Notes under the pieces: model-generated
Databases searched by the model: none
What the model saw: the letters and a program-made list of their open reading frames with translations, nothing else
Told to the model about the DNA's origin: nothing
Assembly: GCA_035533615.1 (NCBI GenBank)
Contig: DATLTM010000005.1
Span: forward strand, 1-5,339
Direction of reading: 5' to 3'
From: C7867-001 sp035533615
GTDB taxonomy: Bacteria; Patescibacteriota; Minisyncoccia; Phycocordibacterales; Phycocordibacteraceae
Length of the DNA: 5,339 nt
Position numbers and translations under genes: made by a program
In this document: one piece after another, positions 1 to 4,095 of the stretch
Layout: every line of letters starts with the position of its first letter
How positions within the stretch are numbered: the stretch's first letter is position 1

Positions 1-866
1 TTAACCTGCGGCCGGCGAAGGAAACGGTATGGCTCGAGGGCGCGAGAGGTGCACGGAACTCATGGTGGAGGGGTGAAATCCGTTGATATCATGGGGAACA
101 CCAAAGGCGAAGGCAGTGCACTGGTGCGTTCCTGACGCTCAAACACGAAAGCCAGGGTAGCGAAGAGGATTAGATACCCTCGTAGTCCTGGCCCTCAACG
201 TTGCTCGCTCGTTTTACGGAGTATCGACCCTCTGTGAGACTAAGCTAACGCGGTAAGCGAGCCGCCTGGGTAGTACGATCGCAAGATTAAAACTCAAAGG
301 AATAGACGGGGACTCGCACAAGCGGTGGATTATGCGGCTCAATTCGTCGATAAACGAAGAACCTTACCAAGGTTAGACATCCAGCTGCATCCGACCCGAA
401 AGGGACGGAGCCTTCGAGGGTGCTGGACAGGTGATGCATGGTCGTCGTCAGTTCGTGGTTTGAACTGTTCCCTTCAGTGGGGTAACGAACGCAACCCCCG
501 TTGTCTGTTGCCTATATGGCCAGGCGAGACTGCTCCCTCACGGGAGAGGAAGGTGGGGATGACGCCAGATCAGCATGTCCCTCTGATACCTTGGGCTGCA
601 CGCATAATACAATGGGCGGTACAACGGGTTGCAATGCCGTAAGGCGGAGCCAATCCTTATAAAACCGCCCCCAGTACGGATTGAGGTCTGCAACCGACCT
701 CATGAAGCCGGAATCGCTAGTAATCGCGGGTCAGCCAAACCGCGGTGAATACGTTCTCGAGTCTTGTACTCACCGCCCGTCAAGTCAAGGGAGCTGGGGG
801 TGCCCGAAGGTCTGCCTCGCGCAGGACTACGGCAAATTCAGTGACAAGGACTAAGTCGTAACAAGG

Positions 867-890
867 CACGGGTAGCGGAAGCTGTTCGTG
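867..890 (+). other. 16S helix 45 (KsgA-type GGAA loop), heavily substituted but fully paired
   Basis: Aligned without gaps to E. coli 1506-1529, arms 867-876 and 881-890 form ten consecutive pairs around a GGAA loop (877-880). A879 and A880 are the equivalents of the dimethylated A1518 and A1519. Compared with E. coli, C867-G890 replaces U-G, C869-G888 replaces A-U, G870-C887 replaces C-G, and C876-G881 replaces G-C. G871-T886 and G872-T885 are wobble pairs. Paired changes like these argue that the gene is functional and the sequence correct up to this point. That is what makes the altered tail downstream credible. Confidence 0.9.
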
Positions 891-894
891 GAAC

Positions 895-900
895 ATATCC
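895..900 (+). other. Position of the anti-Shine-Dalgarno, altered to ATATCC
   Basis: These bases align to E. coli 1534-1539, normally ACCTCC. The flanks are recognisable: TGGA (889-892) matches the conserved TGGA, and CA (894-895) matches CA of TCACC. The CCTCC core reads TATCC. I see no CCTCC elsewhere between 860 and 1100. The perfect Shine-Dalgarno partner of this tail would be GGATAT, and none of the four gene starts downstream carries it. Confidence 0.75.
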
Positions 901-911
901 AAATTGGAACC

Positions 912-932
912 GCTCTTCCCGAAAGGAAGAGC
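912..932 (+). other. 16S trailer hairpin 1 (8-bp perfect stem)
   Basis: GCTCTTCC (912-919) pairs perfectly with GGAAGAGC (925-932) around a CGAAA loop, starting 9 nt after the inferred 16S end. A role in 16S 3'-end maturation, for example as a processing site or exonuclease barrier, is possible but is only inferred from position. It lacks a T-run, so it does not look like a terminator. Confidence 0.6.
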
Positions 933-939
933 ATGTCGA

Positions 940-959
940 TATTTGCTGCAAGGCAAATG
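940..959 (+). other. 16S trailer hairpin 2 (short)
   Basis: ATTTGC (941-946) pairs with GCAAAT (953-958) around a 6-nt loop, with a possible T940-G959 wobble at the base. It is weaker than its neighbours and could be chance. It is listed because it sits in a chain of hairpins between the 16S end and the terminator. Confidence 0.35.
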
Positions 960-1016
960 AGAGATAGTGCTCGTCTCTAAACGGTACTCGGAAGCCGGAT
1001 AACGTAACCCGGTGGT

Positions 1017-1047
1017 CGGTTGAAGGCCACACGTGAGCCTTCAACCG
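1017..1047 (+). other. 16S trailer hairpin 3 (11-bp perfect stem)
   Basis: CGGTTGAAGGC (1017-1027) pairs perfectly with GCCTTCAACCG (1037-1047) around a 9-nt loop. No T-run follows, so termination here is unlikely. It is probably a stable fold in the 16S precursor trailer. I do not recognise it as a known RNA family. Confidence 0.6.
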
Positions 1048-1093
1048 GGAGCAGAATAGGCGGAACAAAAGAGCACAGACATATTTTCACACT

Positions 1094-1126
1094 CACAAAA
1101 GCCGGCCCATTTGGTCGGCTTTTGTG
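1094..1126 (+). terminator. Strong, probably bidirectional terminator after 16S
   Basis: Arms 1094-1107 and 1113-1126 form a 14-bp stem with a single G-T wobble and a CATTT loop. The GC core GCCGGCC is flanked by AAAA on the left and TTTT on the right, the symmetric A-stem-T layout of many intrinsic terminators that work in both directions. More T-rich sequence follows (1131-1139). It lies between the 16S gene and the tRNA, so it probably ends the 16S transcript and leaves the tRNA to its own promoter or to read-through. Confidence 0.75.
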
Positions 1127-1195
1127 TCCCTTGTCTTTTGAATGGAAGATTAGTCGAGTTTTTGGTAGTATCACCTGACGTATGGTGTGTTGTGT

Positions 1196-1268
1196 GCGTG
1201 CGTAGCTCAGTTGGTAGAGCATCCGCCTGATACGCGGACGGTCCCAGGTTCAAGTCCTGGCGCACGCA
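1196..1268 (+). tRNA. ileT: tRNA-Ile (anticodon GAT)
   Basis: A complete cloverleaf is visible. The acceptor stem is GCGTGCG (1196-1202) with CGCACGC (1261-1267), all seven pairs intact. The D stem is GCTC/GAGC with loop AGTTGGTA. The anticodon stem is TCCGC/GCGGA with loop CTGATAC, giving anticodon GAT (1229-1231) for the isoleucine codons AUC and AUU. A 5-nt variable loop is followed by T stem CCAGG/CCTGG with loop TTCAAGT, and the discriminator base is A1268. The next bases are CAA, so the CCA tail is not encoded and must be added enzymatically. tRNA-Ile(GAU) is the classic tRNA of the 16S-23S spacer, so its place after 16S suggests the remains of an rRNA operon, although no 23S follows. 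The gene symbol is by analogy only. No convincing -35/-10 pair was found upstream. Confidence 0.97.
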
Positions 1269-1282
1269 CAAAGTACATCATA

Positions 1283-1301
1283 CGTAACTCAGTTGGTAAG
1301 C
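1283..1301 (+). pseudogene. tRNA fragment: near-copy of the tRNA-Ile D-arm
   Basis: CGTAACTCAGTTGGTAAGC repeats bases 1201-1220 of the tRNA-Ile with one substitution (G to A) and one deleted G, starting 82 nt downstream. The D stem no longer closes. No anticodon arm or T arm follows; the sequence runs straight into the terminator-like hairpin at 1307. It is best read as the remnant of a second spacer tRNA, either a duplicated Ile gene or the tRNA-Ala that often follows it, since D-arms are similar among tRNAs. It cannot make a working tRNA. Confidence 0.55.
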
Positions 1302-1306
1302 TGTAA

Positions 1307-1355
1307 GGACCTCTTCCATCGTCGTCGTTCGGTAAAGGAAGAGGTTCACCTTTTT
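1307..1355 (+). terminator. Probable intrinsic terminator after tRNA-Ile
   Basis: GGACCTCTTCC (1307-1317) pairs with GGAAGAGGTTC (1337-1347) in an 11-bp stem with one G-T wobble. The loop is long (19 nt). TTTTT (1351-1355) begins 3 nt after the stem. The long loop and the ACC gap before the T-run weaken the call. Position between the tRNA and murD supports it: it would separate stable-RNA transcription from the cell-wall operon. Confidence 0.55.
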
Positions 1356-1441
1356 CTTCACTTCTAGCTATAGAATACCTTCCATGATACTTGGGCGGTC
1401 GTGCGCGTGCACGTGACCCCCCAGTGCGCTAGATTAACTGT
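1356..1441 (+). other. Leader region upstream of murD, with a GC-rich hairpin
   Basis: This short gap should contain the promoter of the murD cluster. TAGAAT (1371-1376) matches the -10 consensus at 5 of 6 bases, but no good -35 box lies at normal spacing. If used, it would give a leader of about 60 nt. Within that leader, GGTCGTGC (1397-1404) folds on GCAC (1409-1412) and GACC (1415-1418) with a 2-nt bulge. GGG (1393-1395) can extend it with CCC (1420-1422). The fold ends 20 nt before ATG and could affect initiation. No known riboswitch was recognised. Confidence 0.3.
1430..1435 (+). promoter_or_regulatory. Candidate leaderless -10 element (TAGATT) for murD
   Basis: TAGATT fits the TANNNT -10 pattern and lies 6 nt before the murD ATG, the spacing at which transcription would begin at or next to the A of the start codon. 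No Shine-Dalgarno sequence is present between it and ATG. The surrounding 9-mer GCTAGATTA (1428-1436) also occurs just before murC. No clear -35 box is seen, and the call rests on pattern and spacing only. Confidence 0.35.
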
Positions 1442-2767
1442 ATGAATGCCTTCTCACACTTTCGCGGCAAGCGCATAACCGTGATGGGACTGGGCTTATT
1501 GGGCCGCGGTGTCGGCGACGCGAAGTATCTCGCCGAATGCGGTGCTGAACTCATTGTGACCGACCTGAAATCGCGCAAGGAACTCGCCGAATCGGTGGCA
1601 CAGCTTGAGTCATTCAGGAACATCACCTTTGTGCTCGGCAAGCACCGAAAGGAGGACTTTAGGAATCGCGATATGATTCTGAAGGCCGCCGGTGTGCCGC
1701 TTGATTCCCCATATATCGCGGAAGCGAAGAAGCAGGATATTCCGGTCCGGATGAGTGCGGACCTTTTTGCTGAGATTTCCGGCGTCGTGTGCGCTGGCGT
1801 CACCGGTACGCGCGGCAAATCCACTGTGGCGCATATGCTACATGCGATTCTGAAGGGGGCCGAGAAACCGGTTCTTCTCGGTGGGAATGTGCGTGGCGTT
1901 TCCACGCTCGCGCTCTTGAAAGAAGCGACACCCGAACATATCGCGGTTCTTGAATTAGATTCATGGCAATGCCAGGGGTGGGGCGAAGCGCGCATCAGTC
2001 CGCACATCGCCGTCTTCACGACTCTCTACCCGGATCACATGAATTATTATCATGACAATCTAGACACGTATTTGTCCGACAAGGCAAATATCTTTTTGTA
2101 TCAGGGAGTAGAGGACACTCTCATCCTCGGAAAACAGTGCGCGCCGACCATCATCGAGAAATACGGCGAACGGATTGATTCAAAAACGCTTGTGGTTGAC
2201 GAACTGAAACTTCCGGACACCTGGACGCTGGCCGTTCCCGGTATGCACAACCGTTACGATGCGGCGCTCGCGCTTGCCGCCGCCCGCATATTTGAGATTC
2301 CCGACGAGGTGAGTCGCCGCGTACTCACGTCGTTTGCGGGAGTCCCTGGGCGGCTTGAATATCTTTGCGAAGTGAAGGGGGTGAAGATGTACAACGACAC
2401 GACCTCTACGACGCCCGAGGCGACGCTCGCCGCGCTCGCCGCGCTCGACTCCGTGCATACGGTGCTGATTGCGGGCGGTACCGACAAGGGGCTCGATATG
2501 GATGCGCTCATCGCGAAATTACAGGGGGTAAAGAAGGTCATACTGCTTGCTGGGAACGGCACCGATCGCATCAAAAATCAACTGCCAGAAGGCACCACCA
2601 TATGCGGTAGTATCGGCGACGCGATGGCGGCGGCGATGGCCGCCGCCGAAAAGGGAGATACCGTGCTGTTCTCGCCGGCATTTACATCGTTTGGGATGTT
2701 TAAAAACGAGTATGATCGTGGCGATCAATTCGTGAGGCTCGTACAAGCATATGCAGGAGAGGAATAA
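1442..2767 (+). CDS. murD: UDP-N-acetylmuramoyl-L-alanine--D-glutamate ligase (MurD)
   Basis: MurD is the cytoplasmic ATP-dependent ligase that adds D-glutamate to UDP-MurNAc-L-Ala, the second stem-peptide step of peptidoglycan synthesis. The 441-residue product has the full three-domain Mur ligase plan. The N-terminal Rossmann-like nucleotide-sugar domain carries GLGLLGRG (about 16-23). The central ATPase has P-loop GTRGKST (122-128), E171 in LELDSW, H199 in PDHMN and K214, the likely carbamylated lysine. The C-terminal domain has GMHN (267-270), R304, NDTTSTTPEAT (318-328), GGTDKG (345-350) and SPAFTSFGMFKN (411-422). Length is normal for the family (E. coli 438). The NDTTSTTP form and DSWQ in place of SSFQ look Patescibacteria-like. 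The start at 1442 gives a natural N-terminus; no GGAGG precedes it. The end overlaps pgeF by 17 nt. FolC or MurE would be the alternatives, but the GGTDKG and SPA..SF motifs favour MurD. Confidence 0.95.
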   Translation: MNAFSHFRGKRITVMGLGLLGRGVGDAKYLAECGAELIVTDLKSRKELAESVAQLESFRNITFVLGKHRKEDFRNRDMILKAAGVPLDSPYIAEAKKQDIPVRMSADLFAEISGVVCAGVTGTRGKSTVAHMLHAILKGAEKPVLLGGNVRGVSTLALLKEATPEHIAVLELDSWQCQGWGEARISPHIAVFTTLYPDHMNYYHDNLDTYLSDKANIFLYQGVEDTLILGKQCAPTIIEKYGERIDSKTLVVDELKLPDTWTLAVPGMHNRYDAALALAAARIFEIPDEVSRRVLTSFAGVPGRLEYLCEVKGVKMYNDTTSTTPEATLAALAALDSVHTVLIAGGTDKGLDMDALIAKLQGVKKVILLAGNGTDRIKNQLPEGTTICGSIGDAMAAAMAAAEKGDTVLFSPAFTSFGMFKNEYDRGDQFVRLVQAYAGEE

Positions 2768-3335
2768 CCTAAATATTGGGGAGATGTGCATCGCACTCTT
2801 TCTCCCCTCTGAGCAGGTAAAGAAGGGAGTCAGTATACCGAAACTTGCGCACGGTTCGAATGTCGTTACAATTTTGACGGGAAATGAAGACGTAGATGGC
2901 TGCGACGCTCTTGTGACGGCAGCTCGCGGCGTGTCTCTCGGTATCAGAACGGCTGATTGCGCGCCAGTCTGTTTCTCTGACGGAAAGAGTATCGGTATCG
3001 CGCATGTCGGATGGCGCGGACTCTGCCTCGGACTTATCGAGAAGATGCTAGCTCATTTTGATGTCGTCACACTCTCTGTATATGTTGCCCCGTTCCTACA
3101 CTCCTTCGAGATACAGAAAGACTTTTGTTACGACCAGATAACGCAGAAATTCGGTAAACAATATACTGAACAGCAATCCGGTAAACTCGTCTTCAATTTC
3201 GCGGAAGCCATCGGCTCGGTACTGCCGCCGCAGACGGTGTACGATTCCCGGGACACAGCGGCTGACCTCTCATTTCCCAGTCATCGTCGCGACAAAACTA
3301 AGGATAGATTTGTTACGACGGTCAGCTTCCTATGA
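2751..3335 (+). CDS. pgeF: Peptidoglycan editing factor PgeF (YfiH/laccase-domain family), short form
   Basis: The 194-residue product belongs to the YfiH/YlmD (DUF152, multicopper-polyphenol-oxidase-like) family. E. coli YfiH is linked to correct stem-peptide composition, and other members have purine-nucleoside activity. The metal/catalytic triad is intact: H34 in LAHG, C70 in TADCAPV and H85 in AHVGWRG. The C-terminal signature RRDKTKDRF also matches. The protein is about 50 residues shorter than E. coli YfiH, mostly missing the N-terminal strand and GGVS loop before H34. The start is uncertain. ATG 2751 lies inside murD (17-nt overlap); ATG 2784 (M12) would avoid the overlap and is directly preceded by GGGGAG. 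AGGAGAGG (2755-2762) is too far from 2784 for a classical site. The end overlaps murI as ATGA. The setting among murD, murI and murC supports a cell-wall role, but the in vivo substrate cannot be read from sequence. Confidence 0.88.
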   Translation: MQERNNLNIGEMCIALFLPSEQVKKGVSIPKLAHGSNVVTILTGNEDVDGCDALVTAARGVSLGIRTADCAPVCFSDGKSIGIAHVGWRGLCLGLIEKMLAHFDVVTLSVYVAPFLHSFEIQKDFCYDQITQKFGKQYTEQQSGKLVFNFAEAIGSVLPPQTVYDSRDTAADLSFPSHRRDKTKDRFVTTVSFL

Positions 3336-4090
3336 TTGGTATCTTTGATTCCGGCTCGGGAGGTCTGACGGTGTTACAGGCTGTGCGGGAGCGGATGCCG
3401 TCGGCGGATGTTCTCTATTTTGGTGATATCAAGAACGCACCCTATGGCTCAAAGAGTAATAGTGAGTTATCAACGTTGACCGTGCGTGCAATAGAGCTTC
3501 TGCAGAAGCGCGGAGCTGGGAGTATCGTGAGTGCCTGTAACAGCGTTTCGGCCTCGCTTGCCATCTCTCTCTTTGACGCGCTCTCGCTCACGCCAGCACA
3601 GCTTATTGAAATGGTCGGTCCGACCGTGAGTTCGTTCAAAAATTCTCCTGCCCGTCTGCTCTTGGCAGCGACGCCGGCGACGATCGGCTCCGAAATCTAT
3701 CAGAACGCGTTCTGCATGATCGGGAAGGAGGTGGAGACGGTCGCCATCCCCGACCTCGCTTCTGCCATCGAATTCGGGGACTCCGATGACGACATAGAGC
3801 GTATCGTCCGCGGCGCCTTCAGAAAGACGAAGTTGGACGACTTTGATGTGCTCGTTCTCGCGTGTACGCACTACCCGCTCGTGACGCACATCTTCAAGCG
3901 TGTGCTCGGCCCGGTGTACCTGTTTGATCCGGCACTCGCCGTCGCCGATCGCGCGAAGCGCCTCCTGTGGCCGCGGGAGGTCGGCGACGGCACGACCCGC
4001 TTCATCATTAGCTCGGATTCGCGGCCGTTCCGTGACCGTGTGGCGGCGCTCGGCCTCAACGGTGACTATTCGATTGAGGTGCTAGATTAG
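3332..4090 (+). CDS. murI: Glutamate racemase (MurI)
   Basis: MurI interconverts L- and D-glutamate without a cofactor and supplies the D-Glu used by MurD. The 252-residue product is close to the usual family length (about 260-285) and carries both half-sites. These are FDSGSGG (5-11, with D6 and S7), YFGDIKNAPYG (29-39), the first catalytic cysteine C69 in SACNS, and the second, C178, in ACTHYPLV with H180. Both thiols needed for two-base racemisation are present, so the enzyme should be active. ACNS replaces the common ACNT, a mild change. The start is fixed by ATGA (3332-3335), where ATG overlaps the pgeF stop; translational coupling is likely because no Shine-Dalgarno sequence precedes it. 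Aspartate racemase is a distant relative, but the motifs and the mur neighbours favour MurI. Confidence 0.95.
   Translation: MIGIFDSGSGGLTVLQAVRERMPSADVLYFGDIKNAPYGSKSNSELSTLTVRAIELLQKRGAGSIVSACNSVSASLAISLFDALSLTPAQLIEMVGPTVSSFKNSPARLLLAATPATIGSEIYQNAFCMIGKEVETVAIPDLASAIEFGDSDDDIERIVRGAFRKTKLDDFDVLVLACTHYPLVTHIFKRVLGPVYLFDPALAVADRAKRLLWPREVGDGTTRFIISSDSRPFRDRVAALGLNGDYSIEVLD
4083..4088 (+). promoter_or_regulatory. Candidate leaderless -10 element (TAGATT) for murC
   Basis: TAGATT lies 7 nt before the murC ATG, inside the last codons and stop of murI. The surrounding GCTAGATTA (4081-4089) is identical to the 9-mer before murD (1428-1436) and sits at almost the same distance from ATG (6 versus 5 nt). 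The copy here is also explained by codons for Leu-Asp-stop, so coincidence is possible. If real, it would give murC an internal start of transcription. Confidence 0.25.
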
Positions 4091-4095
4091 TTCGT

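Larger units (their letters stand above)
1..903 (+). rRNA. rrs: 16S ribosomal RNA, 3' portion (5' end outside window)
   Basis: This is the 3' ~60% of a small-subunit rRNA gene; position 1 corresponds to about E. coli 618. Landmarks in order are GGATTAGATACCCT (167-180), the AAACTCAAAGGAATAGACGG block (just before 310), CGCAACCC (490-497), CACCGCCCGT (771-780), AAGTCGTAACAAGG (853-866) and helix 45 with its GGAA tetraloop (867-890). Decoding-site equivalents of A1408, A1492 and A1493 are present; A1396 is replaced by T (770). The segment is about 20 nt shorter than in E. coli and no intron is visible in this part. Substitutions such as AATAGACGG and GTACTCACC are of the kind I associate with Patescibacteria. 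The 3' end is placed at about 903 by gap-free alignment to E. coli 1504-1542, but the mature end is not visible directly. The usual ACCTCC near the end is replaced by ATATCC (895-900). Confidence 0.97.

Noticed and set aside
325..642. Plus-strand 105-codon ORF
   Set aside because: It lies wholly inside the conserved 16S rRNA sequence and matches no protein pattern.
1138..1195. Possible promoter for tRNA-Ile (TTGAAT at 1138, TATGGT at 1181)
   Set aside because: The spacing is far too long (37 nt), and other -35/-10 combinations nearby are also outside 15-19 nt.
1041..1271. Minus-strand ORF beginning MCVRQDLNLGPSAYQADALP
   Set aside because: This is the well-known spurious translation of a tRNA antisense strand; it is read off the tRNA-Ile gene.
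1429..2019. Minus-strand 196-codon ORF
   Set aside because: It is antisense to murD, whose product shows Mur ligase motifs throughout; the antisense product shows none.
2420..2450. Tandem GCTCGCCGC repeat in murD
   Set aside because: It encodes the alanine/leucine helix after NDTTSTTPEAT and is explained by protein composition and codon use.
2621..2650. GCGATGGCGGC-type repeat in murD
   Set aside because: It encodes an alanine-rich helix at the usual place before the GDTVLFSPA strand; nothing beyond coding is needed.
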